This document shows, piece after piece, positions 1 to 5,812 of a stretch of DNA of 7,210 nucleotides. Origin of the DNA: an uncultured Verrucomicrobiota bacterium (GTDB lineage Bacteria; Verrucomicrobiota; Kiritimatiellia; RFP12; UBA1067); the NCBI GenBank assembly GCA_945947925.1, contig CAMEZU010000093.1, positions 1-7,210 on the forward strand, in the 5' to 3' direction. Position numbers and translations under genes: made by a program. The notes beneath the pieces are model-generated. The model was not told where the DNA came from, made no database searches, and saw only the letters and a program-made list of their open reading frames with translations. Position 1 is the stretch's first letter; each line of letters opens with the position of its first letter.

Positions 1-81
1 TGTGTCTGTCTATTATATCATAACGAGGTGAGAGAATGCTAGTCAGTACTCGGTCGCGCTAGCGGTGTTGACTTGCCGGGG
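1..81. other. Non-coding end region downstream of the lipoprotein gene
   Basis: No gene is supported here. On the minus strand a TATAAT (17-12) resembles a -10 box reading out of the window, but no good -35 lies 16-18 bases upstream. A GCTAG/CTAGC inverted repeat in the same stretch is short and lacks a T-tract. The base composition is visibly less GC-rich than the rest. Confidence 0.35.
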
Positions 82-876
82 CTATCGCCGGCGGCGGTTG
101 CCGCCGGACGGCGCGGAACGGACCGGGGCCGCCGGGCGCGGGGACGGAGCGGACGGACGGGTCCTCATGATCGGCTGGGGACGGGTGGTCGGTGCGGACG
201 ACTGAGGACGGACGGGGCGCGCGGACGACTGGGGACGGACGGGGCGCGCGGACGGTCGCGCGGCGGCGGGACGGCTGACGGACTGCGGCCTGGACGGACG
301 CACGACGGACGGCTGGACCGTCGGCTTCGGGGCACGCTGGACGATGCCAGCGGACGGAGCGGACGACTTGGACGGACGCGGCTTCGGCTGGGTGGACGGC
401 GGCTTGACGGAAGGCTGGCCGGGACGGACGCCGCCAGGGGCGACGCCCGGACGGGTTGTTGCCGGCGGACGGACGGGCGGACGGGCCTCGTGACGGTCGT
501 GATGCGACGCGTGCGGGCGGTCGTGGCGGTCATGGTGGCGGTCGTGGTGGCGGTCGACGCAGCCGGGTCCGTAGATCCTCGGATAGCCGACGTCGTAGTA
601 CGGGTAACCGTCGTTGACGGAGACCGAAGGCCCCACGTAGACGGACGACTCGACGTACGTCGGCTGGACGACGGTGACAGGCTCGGTAACGTAGCCGGGC
701 TGGGCGACGACCGTGTCGGTGTAGCCCGCGGTCACCGCGGTCGCAGCAACGGGCTGAACGACCGTCGGCGGATAGGGGCTTCCGTGATAGGTGGGATAGC
801 GCCGCGTGCTCACGCACCCGGAGGCGAGCGCCGCGAGAGCCGTGATACCGATCGTCCTGTAGATTGTCTTGTCCAT
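82..876 (-). CDS. Low-complexity lipoprotein, His-rich block, Pro/Arg/Ser tail
   Basis: Family not recognised; 264 residues. M-D-K-T-I-Y-R then a hydrophobic core (8-18) ends in L-A-S-G-C, so Cys21 is the likely lipidation site and the mature protein would be membrane-anchored and periplasmic or outer-membrane. The -3 residue Ala is less common than Leu. Residues 25-105 are rich in Tyr, Pro, Val and Thr (for example Y-P-Y-Y-D-V-G-Y-P). Residues 108-130 hold D-R-H-H repeats with nine His in residues 110-129, a possible metal-binding stretch (inference). From 131 to the end the chain is almost only Pro, Arg, Ser, Ala, Gln and Val, probably disordered, with a 9-residue tandem repeat near 210-228 and a final R-R-R-R. 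ATG 876 follows AAGGTGA (886-880). A long frame on the opposite strand has no recognisable protein features, whereas this strand gives a signal peptide, lipobox and Shine-Dalgarno. Separated from rluD by 165 bases. Confidence 0.75.
   Translation of the reverse strand: MDKTIYRTIGITALAALASGCVSTRRYPTYHGSPYPPTVVQPVAATAVTAGYTDTVVAQPGYVTEPVTVVQPTYVESSVYVGPSVSVNDGYPYYDVGYPRIYGPGCVDRHHDRHHDRHDRPHASHHDRHEARPPVRPPATTRPGVAPGGVRPGQPSVKPPSTQPKPRPSKSSAPSAGIVQRAPKPTVQPSVVRPSRPQSVSRPAAARPSARPVRPQSSARPVRPQSSAPTTRPQPIMRTRPSAPSPRPAAPVRSAPSGGNRRRR
196..249 (-). repeat. 27-base tandem repeat, two copies, in a lipoprotein gene
   Basis: Copies at 196-222 and 223-249 are near identical, with one visible difference (GACTGAGG against GACTGGGG on the plus strand). 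In the reading frame each copy encodes the same nine residues, A-R-P-V-R-P-Q-S-S. The length is a multiple of three, so copy-number change would keep the frame. Confidence 0.85.
534..557 (-). repeat. 12-base tandem repeat encoding D-R-H-H
   Basis: GGTGGCGGTCGT (534-545) is followed by GGTGGCGGTCGA (546-557) on the plus strand. Read on the minus strand they encode the D-R-H-H units of the His-rich block. The unit is also in-frame. Confidence 0.75.
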
Positions 877-1041
877 AAGTCACCTTGCCTTTCCGTCTGC
901 CGACACTTTCCTAGGCGTCCCGCAAGTCCGTTCCTGACACGAAAACACGGGAAATTCGCAATCAGAACACGAAGACGTTCCGATTGAAGCCCGTCGTCAC
1001 CAGGTTGAGTCGAAGAGTCCGGCGACGGCCCCGGGGAAGAC
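877..1041. other. Intergenic gap between rluD and the lipoprotein gene
   Basis: This 165-base gap is the largest in the window and the only place where a second minus-strand promoter is expected. I see no convincing -35/-10 pair and no intrinsic terminator with a T-tract. The only site supported is the AAGGTGA before ATG 876. A GAGTC/GACTC inverted repeat (1015-1019 and 1039-1043) overlaps the rluD stop but lacks a T-tract. Confidence 0.5.
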
Positions 1042-1944
1042 TCACAGATAGGCCCGCATGTCTTCGGGAATCGGCGCCTCGAAGGACATCTTCACGTTCT
1101 TCACCGGATGCCAGAGCGTCAGCTTCCACGCGTGGAGCATCTGTCGGGCGGGGACGGGCGAGAGGCGCTTGTCGAGGGGCGACTTGCCGTAGACCTTGTC
1201 GCCGATGACGGGTGTTCCGAGCGAGGCCATGTGCACGCGGATCTGATGGGTGCGTCCGGTCTCGATGCGACACTCGACGGCGGCGATCGGGCATTCGGGC
1301 CGGGGTGGGATCAGGTCGGGCCGAACCTGCCAGTTGGTAATCGCCGTTTTCCCGTTCCGTTCGACGATGGCCATCCGCTTGCGGTCGACGGGATGGCGTC
1401 CGATCAGGTTCTCAATCCGTCCGCTCGGCGTCGAGACGCGACCGACCGCCCGGTGGCAGATCGCCAGGTAGGTCTTCTCCACGTTGCGGTGGGAGGCGAA
1501 CGCCTTGACGAGTCCGTCCATGGCGGGTTGAGACTTGGCGACGACGATGAGTCCGGACGTCTCCTGGTCGAGCCGGTGGACGATGCCCGGACGCGCGACG
1601 CCGCCGATGCCGCTCAGGTCGGGACAGTGGAAGAGGAGCGCGTTCACAAGCGTCCCGGTGAAGTGTCCGGGCGCGGGATGGACGACCAGCCCGGCGGGCT
1701 TGTTGACGACGAGCATGTCGGCGTCCTCGAAGACAACGTCGAGCGGAATGTCCTCGGGCTCCGGCTCGGCGGGGACGGGTGGCGGGATCTCGACGTCGAT
1801 CGCGTCGGTCTCGGAGACCTTCATGCCGGCCTTTTCGGCGACGGCCCCGTTCACGGTCACGAAGCCGGCCTTGACGAGGCCCTCGATCCGCGACCGGGAG
1901 AAGTCGGGGTAGCGCGAGAGAAGCAGACGGTCGAGACGTTCCAT
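1042..1944 (-). CDS. rluD: RluD-type 23S rRNA pseudouridine synthase
   Basis: Cytoplasmic RNA-modifying enzyme of the RluA family, 300 residues, the usual size. RluD converts uridines 1911, 1915 and 1917 in helix 69 of 23S rRNA in Escherichia coli. An S4 RNA-binding domain occupies about 1-50 (L-D-R-L-L-L-S-R-Y through V-K-A-G-F-V-T-V-N-G). The catalytic domain starts with V-F-E-D-A-D-M-L-V-V-N-K-P-A-G-L-V-V-H-P (71-90). The signature G-I-V-H-R-L-D-Q-E-T-S-G-L-I-V-V-A-K (120-137) holds the catalytic Asp126. E-T-G-R-T-H-Q-I-R-V-H (228-238) and G-D-K-V-Y-G (248-253) follow. The target position is assigned by family; RluA-family members with an S4 domain are hard to separate by motif alone. The ATG at 1944 is four bases after the gspK stop, with GAGGAG inside the gspK C-terminus, so translation is probably coupled. 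No intrinsic terminator is visible after it. Confidence 0.93.
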   Translation of the reverse strand: MERLDRLLLSRYPDFSRSRIEGLVKAGFVTVNGAVAEKAGMKVSETDAIDVEIPPPVPAEPEPEDIPLDVVFEDADMLVVNKPAGLVVHPAPGHFTGTLVNALLFHCPDLSGIGGVARPGIVHRLDQETSGLIVVAKSQPAMDGLVKAFASHRNVEKTYLAICHRAVGRVSTPSGRIENLIGRHPVDRKRMAIVERNGKTAITNWQVRPDLIPPRPECPIAAVECRIETGRTHQIRVHMASLGTPVIGDKVYGKSPLDKRLSPVPARQMLHAWKLTLWHPVKNVKMSFEAPIPEDMRAYL

Positions 1945-1948
1945 CGGA

Positions 1949-3226
1949 TCACTCCTCGACCTGCGGGATGTCGTCGACCCACTTCACGTAGCGGACCTTG
2001 TTGTCCTTGACGTAGCACTCCGCCTCGCAGACGCGCTGCATGCCGTCCGACTCGACGGTGATCTTCACCTTGAAGATCGCATCGTCCTCCAGCGCAAACG
2101 ACAGGTACTCCTTCGCCTCGCTGCCGATGTCCGAGGACTTCACCCGCGAATCGCCGTTGTTCTCGATGCGCTTGAGCATGTCCGACCAGTCCTTGTACGG
2201 CCAGGAGGACAGATTGGGATTCACGTCGTCGTCATCGGGCTCGACGCCGAGCGTGTCGACGATGGCCTGGGCGACCTCCATCGCTTCCTCAAGGACGTCG
2301 TCGCGGTCGACCTCGGTCTTGTCGAAGATGCCGGGAATCGTGACAAGCGTATCCAGGTTACGGCAGTTGTTGACGTTGATCTTGAGCGGACCCTCGGTGC
2401 AGAAGAGGTCCATGATGCCCTTCACCTCGATGCGCTCCTTCTCGTCCGCCCACGGATTGATGACGCCGCCGGTCAGCACCTGCGGATAGTCGCGGAAGCC
2501 GCGCACGTACGCGAGCTCGTGGATGTCCGGGATCGGTCCGTTGCGGGGACGGCGCTTGAGCTCGTTCTTGACATCCTCGTCGACGTTCTTGAACTTCTTC
2601 TCCATCTCCTCGTACCACTCGTCCTCCGCGCCGCACTCTTCGCCGTCGATCGACGTCACGGTGTCGTCCGAATCGCGCCAGTCCTTCCAGGAGGCGATGA
2701 GGATGTTCCAGAGCTTGATGCGTCCGTCCCGCTCGGTGTCGAGCTCTTCGGGAATGTTGTGCGAGCGGAAGATCATCCACCAGCGCGCGTCGACGTTCTT
2801 GTCCGACGTGCCGTCCGACCCCTGGTAGAGCTCGTTGATGTTGATGACGCCCTTCGAACGGGAGTTGGAGGACTCGATCTCCACCATCACGAGCGCGCTC
2901 TCCGGATAGGTCTCGTCGAGATAGACGGGGCCGACCGTGCACTTCGACGTCGTCTTCAGGTCGCGCTTCGCCTCGTACCAGGCGTCGTCCTCCAGGAGGG
3001 CGGCGGCGTCCTCGTCCTGCGACCACTCCTTCGCGTTCTTGTAGTCGAGGAGGACGATTTCCGCCAGGATCTTGCCCGCGTCGATGAGATGCGACGCGCG
3101 GTTGCGCCGCTGGACGTAGACGTTGATGCCCTTCTGCTGGCGCGCCTCGTAGGCGAAGGCGATGACCATTACCGACAGGACCGCAATCGTCCACAGGGCC
3201 AGAATCAGTGCACTGCCGCGCTTCAT
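1949..3226 (-). CDS. gspK: Minor pseudopilin GspK, pseudopilus tip
   Basis: Predicted 425-residue GspK, larger than the roughly 300-330 residues of the Escherichia and Klebsiella proteins. The leader is M-K-R-G with S-A-L-I-L-A-L-W-T-I-A-V-L-S after it. Leu9 stands where other pseudopilins have Glu5, which is the GspK hallmark and fits a subunit that sits only at the tip. Later motifs also fit: I-N-I-N-E-L (128-133), D-W-R-D-S-D (182-187), R-N-G-P-I-P-D-I-H-E-L (228-238), V-R-G-F (241-244), and L-K-I-N-V-N-N-C (281-288) leading to T-I-P-G-I (296-300), the helix-hairpin-like part of the alpha domain. An acidic D-D-D-D lies at 331-334. Strands at 384-420 close the pseudopilin domain. The ATG at 3226 lies behind a perfect GGAGGT (3240-3235), 8 bases away, and overlaps the gspJ stop as ATGA. 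The frame open to 3439 is shadow sequence of gspJ. Four bases separate its stop from rluD. Confidence 0.93.
   Translation of the reverse strand: MKRGSALILALWTIAVLSVMVIAFAYEARQQKGINVYVQRRNRASHLIDAGKILAEIVLLDYKNAKEWSQDEDAAALLEDDAWYEAKRDLKTTSKCTVGPVYLDETYPESALVMVEIESSNSRSKGVININELYQGSDGTSDKNVDARWWMIFRSHNIPEELDTERDGRIKLWNILIASWKDWRDSDDTVTSIDGEECGAEDEWYEEMEKKFKNVDEDVKNELKRRPRNGPIPDIHELAYVRGFRDYPQVLTGGVINPWADEKERIEVKGIMDLFCTEGPLKINVNNCRNLDTLVTIPGIFDKTEVDRDDVLEEAMEVAQAIVDTLGVEPDDDDVNPNLSSWPYKDWSDMLKRIENNGDSRVKSSDIGSEAKEYLSFALEDDAIFKVKITVESDGMQRVCEAECYVKDNKVRYVKWVDDIPQVEE
1952..1957 (-). promoter_or_regulatory. Shine-Dalgarno of rluD at the gspK end
   Basis: GAGGAG read on the minus strand, formed by the last two Glu codons of gspK, seven bases before ATG 1944. 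The gspK stop lies between it and the start, an arrangement suited to ribosome re-initiation. Confidence 0.75.
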
Positions 3227-4050
3227 TGCTTCGGACCTCCCATGCCGCCGCGCCGGGCTCCGCCCGCGCCCTTCTTGTCCTCGCTCGGCAGGGACGCGCC
3301 GTCCTGGCTCTGCTCGTAGACGGGGATGCGAACGATCCGCTTGATCGGCGCCGTGTTGCTGCGATAGCTCTTGCCGTCGGGATCGGCGATGCGGAACGAG
3401 AGCTCGACCTTGTAGGGCACGGAGTTGGACGCGTCCCATTCATCCTCGAACTTCGCGTCGGAGGCGTCGGAAGCGCTCTGGTCGGGATCCTTGAGGACGC
3501 GGCAATTGAAGCCGACGATGCCGTCCGCGACCAGTACCGGCTGGTACATGTCGCTGTTGGCGAACGTGTAGTCGATCTCCTGGACCTTCTTGTCGCGCTT
3601 CGGGCGGAGCGCGGGATCGGGGCACATGCGGGCGTAGAGTCCGGTCACCTCGATCGGCTCCTTGTAGTCGCGGTTGCCCTCCTCGAGGACCATCAGCTGC
3701 ACGCGGTGGACCGTGTCGGCGGAGGCGTTCTGGTTGCCGACGATCGCCGACCCCGTCTTCGCCCATTCAATCGTGTCGGAGCTGCGCGGGTCGTCGCCGT
3801 TGCCGCCGTCGGTCAGGTAGAAGCCGTAGGTGTAGTCCTGCTGGCCCGTGTGCGGGTAGTACATGCTTTTCAGTCCGCTGACGACCTGGTCGAGCATGTA
3901 GTCGGAGCGCTGCATCTTGTCGAGATACTCGGTCGACGAGGTCCAGGCCGTCGTCACCGCGTTGAACGTCAGGACGGCGAACGTCGTCACCACGCCCACG
4001 AGGACGATGGCGACGAGCATCTCGATCATCGTAAAGGCCCGGCGTCTCAC
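3223..4050 (-). CDS. gspJ: Minor pseudopilin GspJ with GTG start
   Basis: Predicted 275-residue minor pseudopilin of the tip complex with GspI and GspK; longer than the roughly 200 residues common for GspJ. The leader M-R-R-R-A-F-T-M-I-E-M-L-V-A-I-V-L-V-G-V has Ala5-Phe6 as cleavage site and Glu10 as the mature Glu5 equivalent. The F-T-M-I-E-M-L-V-A pattern is common in GspJ. A long amphipathic helix follows (about 40-60, with Y-M-L-D-Q-V-V-S-G-L), then a beta-rich domain; V-P-Y-K-V-E-L-S-F-R-I-A-D (211-223) fits the family's C-terminal strands. The last 15 residues are a Gly/Arg tail. No ATG gives a correct leader; GTG at 4050 does, overlaps the gspI stop as GTGA, and has GGAGGAAG (4063-4056) five bases upstream. 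The frame is open to 4365, but that part only shadows gspI. ATGA overlap with gspK. Confidence 0.88.
   Translation of the reverse strand: MRRRAFTMIEMLVAIVLVGVVTTFAVLTFNAVTTAWTSSTEYLDKMQRSDYMLDQVVSGLKSMYYPHTGQQDYTYGFYLTDGGNGDDPRSSDTIEWAKTGSAIVGNQNASADTVHRVQLMVLEEGNRDYKEPIEVTGLYARMCPDPALRPKRDKKVQEIDYTFANSDMYQPVLVADGIVGFNCRVLKDPDQSASDASDAKFEDEWDASNSVPYKVELSFRIADPDGKSYRSNTAPIKRIVRIPVYEQSQDGASLPSEDKKGAGGARRGGMGGPKQ
3235..3240 (-). promoter_or_regulatory. Shine-Dalgarno of gspK inside the gspJ end
   Basis: GGAGGT read on the minus strand, eight bases before ATG 3226, a perfect match to the anti-Shine-Dalgarno. It encodes part of the G-G-P near the GspJ C-terminus. Confidence 0.85.
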
Positions 4051-4493
4051 TTCGGCTTCCTCCAGAAGGTGATGTAGCTCTCTTCTTCGGTCTCGCCCGC
4101 GTGGCGGTCGCCCCAGCGCACCGTCACCTTGACGAGGTAGAGGCCGCCCAGACGGTCGATGTCGTCCTGGTTGTCGTGCTTGTTCAGGCACTCGCGCTCC
4201 CACGTGTAGTCGTGGTACTTCTCCTCCTGCTCGTTGCTGAGCCGCTCGTCGGAAATCTTGTCCCAAAGCTCCGTCGCCTTGGTCTCGGACACGTCGAGCT
4301 CGTCCTCGTCCTTGACGTCCTCGAGCGGATAGGCCATGTCGCCGAGGTCCATCACCTCCTCGCACGTCTCGTAATACGTCGACGTGAGCATGGTCTTCTG
4401 GGCCTGGCTGACGGACAGCAAGATCGCCCCGAGCCCCACGCCCAGGATGACGGCCGCCAGCATTACCTCGATGAGGGTAAAGCCGCGCCGCAT
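4047..4493 (-). CDS. gspI: Minor pseudopilin GspI
   Basis: Predicted 148-residue pseudopilin of the tip complex; in studied systems GspI is the core that binds GspJ and GspK. The N-terminus M-R-R-G-F-T-L-I-E-V-M-L-A-A-V-I-L-G has Gly4-Phe5 as cleavage site and Glu9 as the mature Glu5 equivalent. The V-M-L-A after the Glu resembles the GspI subfamily. The C-terminus L-Y-L-V-K-V-T-V-R-W (118-127) matches the family's closing strand motif V-x-V-x-W. The middle is unusually acidic (D-V-K-D-E-D-E-L-D-V around 59-68, then a run of Glu and Asp to about 112). The open frame extends to 4631, but those upstream residues are the shadow of gspH. The ATG at 4493 is chosen because it begins the leader and lies behind GGAGGAGG (4505-4498). 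The stop overlaps the GTG of gspJ by four bases. Confidence 0.88.
   Translation of the reverse strand: MRRGFTLIEVMLAAVILGVGLGAILLSVSQAQKTMLTSTYYETCEEVMDLGDMAYPLEDVKDEDELDVSETKATELWDKISDERLSNEQEEKYHDYTWERECLNKHDNQDDIDRLGGLYLVKVTVRWGDRHAGETEEESYITFWRKPK
4056..4063 (-). promoter_or_regulatory. Shine-Dalgarno deciding the GTG start of gspJ
   Basis: GGAGGAAG read on the minus strand, five bases before GTG 4050. It lies in the codons for the W-R-K end of GspI. With the GTGA overlap it fixes the non-ATG start of gspJ. Confidence 0.85.
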
Positions 4494-5338
4494 CAGTCCT
4501 CCTCCTCCCCGTCGGAAATCACCTTCGTCGCCCCGAACATGTCGACCTTCACGCACCAGCCGTCCTCCCAATCCTCGCCCTCGGCGTAGACGTAGACGCT
4601 GTGCGGGTCGGCGCGTCCGTTCGAGAGCCACCGGACGTGCCGCTCCTCCTCGATCACCTCCGCCTCGGCGGCGGAGCGTCCCTTCTCCTCGTCCGCAGCC
4701 GCCTCGCGCTCCGCCTTCTGCTCGCGGTACTTCGAATAGAGCCCGAGCAGCGCGTCGACGTTCGAGAAGGTGGAGACCATCGACCGCTTCGCCTCGTCGA
4801 CCTCGCCCGACCCGTCGTCGTCCTCGTCATCCTCCATGACGACGCGGACGCAGACGCCGGCCATCAGCTCCTCGTCCATCGGACGGAAGAGCGCCTCCTC
4901 GACCGTGTGTCCCTCGCCCTCTGAACTCCGCTTCGGCTCCTCCCCGTCGCGGTTCGAGACCACGAAGGCTTGGCGCGTATCCTCGGGCGCGGCTTCCTCA
5001 GCCTCCGACGGCAGCGTGTCGTAGCCGTCGACCGAACGCGGCGGACGCCCTGCCGAGGTCATCAGACTGCGGTCGGCCATCAGCCGCGCCGAGGTGATCT
5101 CGGCCTTGGACACGACCTCTCCTTCGATCTTCTTCGTCGAGAAGGTGATGATGCTGGACTGCTTCGTAACGAGCGCAATCGACCGGGCCTGGCGGATCGT
5201 GCAGAAGACCGCGCGGGTGGCGCCACGCATGCGCGCGGCCGCCTGTCCCGCCCGGATCGAGAGAACGCTGACCGTGACCATTATGCCGATGATGGCGATA
5301 ATGACCAGAAGCTCGATCAGCGTAAAGGCCCGACGCAT
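4493..5338 (-). CDS. gspH: Enlarged acidic GspH-type minor pseudopilin
   Basis: Minor pseudopilin in the gspH position, 281 residues; ordinary GspH proteins are roughly 150-200. The N-terminus M-R-R-A-F-T-L-I-E-L-L-V-I-I-A-I-I-G is a class III signal with Glu8 as the mature Glu5 equivalent, but the residue before the cleavage site is Ala rather than Gly. Next comes R-A-V-F-C-T-I-R-Q-A-R-S-I-A-L-V-T-K-Q (42-60), the typical second half of the GspH N-terminal helix, then a beta-rich domain. The protein ends with W-C-V-K-V-D-M-F-G-A-T-K-V (261-273), like the last strands of GspH. Two insertions stand out: an acidic run E-D-D-E-D-D-D (169-175) and a charged, probably helical segment at about 203-234. 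The start at 5338 follows GGGAGG with a rather long 10-base spacing. The stop overlaps gspI by one base (TGATG). GspH is the best assignment by order and N-terminus; the middle is too divergent to assign alone. Confidence 0.8.
   Translation of the reverse strand: MRRAFTLIELLVIIAIIGIMVTVSVLSIRAGQAAARMRGATRAVFCTIRQARSIALVTKQSSIITFSTKKIEGEVVSKAEITSARLMADRSLMTSAGRPPRSVDGYDTLPSEAEEAAPEDTRQAFVVSNRDGEEPKRSSEGEGHTVEEALFRPMDEELMAGVCVRVVMEDDEDDDGSGEVDEAKRSMVSTFSNVDALLGLYSKYREQKAEREAAADEEKGRSAAEAEVIEEERHVRWLSNGRADPHSVYVYAEGEDWEDGWCVKVDMFGATKVISDGEEED
4498..4505 (-). promoter_or_regulatory. Shine-Dalgarno of gspI inside the gspH end
   Basis: GGAGGAGG read on the minus strand, four bases before ATG 4493. 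It is part of the codons for the last acidic residues of GspH (E-E-E-D), which places the start inside a TGATG stop-start overlap. Confidence 0.8.
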
Positions 5339-5348
5339 CGCCCGGCAT

Positions 5349-5354
5349 CCTCCC
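5349..5354 (-). promoter_or_regulatory. Shine-Dalgarno of gspH
   Basis: GGGAGG read on the minus strand, ten bases before ATG 5338. An ATG immediately after it (5348) is in another frame and gives no prepilin leader, so the longer spacing is accepted. Confidence 0.6.
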
Positions 5355-5361
5355 GAGAGGA

Positions 5362-5790
5362 TCAGTCCTCGACCTTGTCCTTCTTAATCTGGTCGCTGCG
5401 GATATCGTCCTCGGTGCCCTCGGTGCCGTCAGGGCCGAGACAGAGGATGTAGTACTTTTTGCCTTCCTTCTTGAGCTGGTACTCGTTGTCCCACGGATCG
5501 ACCAGCGCGCCGTCGCCGCCCTTCAGCGCGGGCTTGTCGCCCTTGACGAGGTCCTTGAGCGAATCGGGCGTCTTGCCGTGGTGACTCGAGGAGTAGACCT
5601 CGATCGCATCGTCAATCGCACGGACCGACGTCTTGGCGGCCGTGATGTTCGTCTGCTCGATGTGACCGGTGACGCTCGTCACGGCGACGGTGGCGAGAAT
5701 GCCGAGAATCGCGACCACGACGAGCAGTTCGACGAGCGTAAAGCCGCGCTGCATCGCGGCGACAACCGTATTTTCCTTCTTCATCTTCAC
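5362..5790 (-). CDS. gspG: Type II secretion major pseudopilin GspG
   Basis: Major pseudopilin of 142 residues, the usual GspG size; it polymerises on the inner-membrane platform into the periplasmic pseudopilus. The leader ends R-G at 15-16 and is followed by F-T-L-V-E-L-L-V-V-V-A-I-L-G, so prepilin peptidase would cut before Phe17 and the conserved Glu5 of the mature protein is Glu21. The globular part shows GspG hallmarks: D-P-W-D-N-E-Y (98-104) and L-G-P-D-G-T-E-G-T-E-D-D-I (118-130), which matches the calcium-binding loop of the family. The chosen start is GTG at 5790, behind AAGGAAAGGA; ATG at 5784 is an alternative two codons in. Either gives a leader of about 14-16 residues, somewhat long. 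The internal ATG just before Q-R-G-F would give a classical short leader but has no Shine-Dalgarno. The C-terminal tail is rich in Lys and Asp. First of the five pseudopilin genes. Confidence 0.95.
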   Translation of the reverse strand: MKMKKENTVVAAMQRGFTLVELLVVVAILGILATVAVTSVTGHIEQTNITAAKTSVRAIDDAIEVYSSSHHGKTPDSLKDLVKGDKPALKGGDGALVDPWDNEYQLKKEGKKYYILCLGPDGTEGTEDDIRSDQIKKDKVED

Positions 5791-5794
5791 GTGT

Positions 5795-5804
5795 TCCTTT
5801 CCTT
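5795..5804 (-). promoter_or_regulatory. Shine-Dalgarno of gspG
   Basis: AAGGAAAGGA read on the minus strand lies four bases before GTG 5790 and ten before ATG 5784. It supports one of these two starts over the internal ATG next to the prepilin cleavage site. Confidence 0.6.
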
Positions 5805-5812
5805 AAATACCC

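Noticed and set aside
12..17. TATAAT on the minus strand, considered as a promoter
   Set aside because: No acceptable -35 box at 16-18 bases and no gene visible downstream in the window; kept only as a remark.
88..107. Perfect 8-bp GC inverted repeat with a 4-base loop at the end of the lipoprotein gene, considered as a terminator
   Set aside because: It lies before the stop codon inside the reading frame and has no T-tract after it on the minus strand; Gly/Arg codons in GC-rich DNA explain it.
82..876. Repeats considered as a CRISPR array
   Set aside because: Units are short (12 and 27 bases), directly adjacent without spacers, and in frame with a coding sequence.
73..987. Long plus-strand open frame of 304 residues opposite the lipoprotein gene
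   Set aside because: Composition is Arg/Gly/Asp low complexity mirrored from the repeats on the other strand; no domain, no signal peptide and no clear Shine-Dalgarno. The minus strand gives a coherent lipoprotein.
1015..1043. GAGTC/GACTC inverted repeat overlapping the rluD stop, considered as a terminator
   Set aside because: Five-base stem with a long loop and no following T-tract.
1108..2010. Plus-strand open frame of 300 residues opposite rluD
   Set aside because: It is the antisense shadow of a well-recognised RluD enzyme in GC-rich DNA; no motif of its own.
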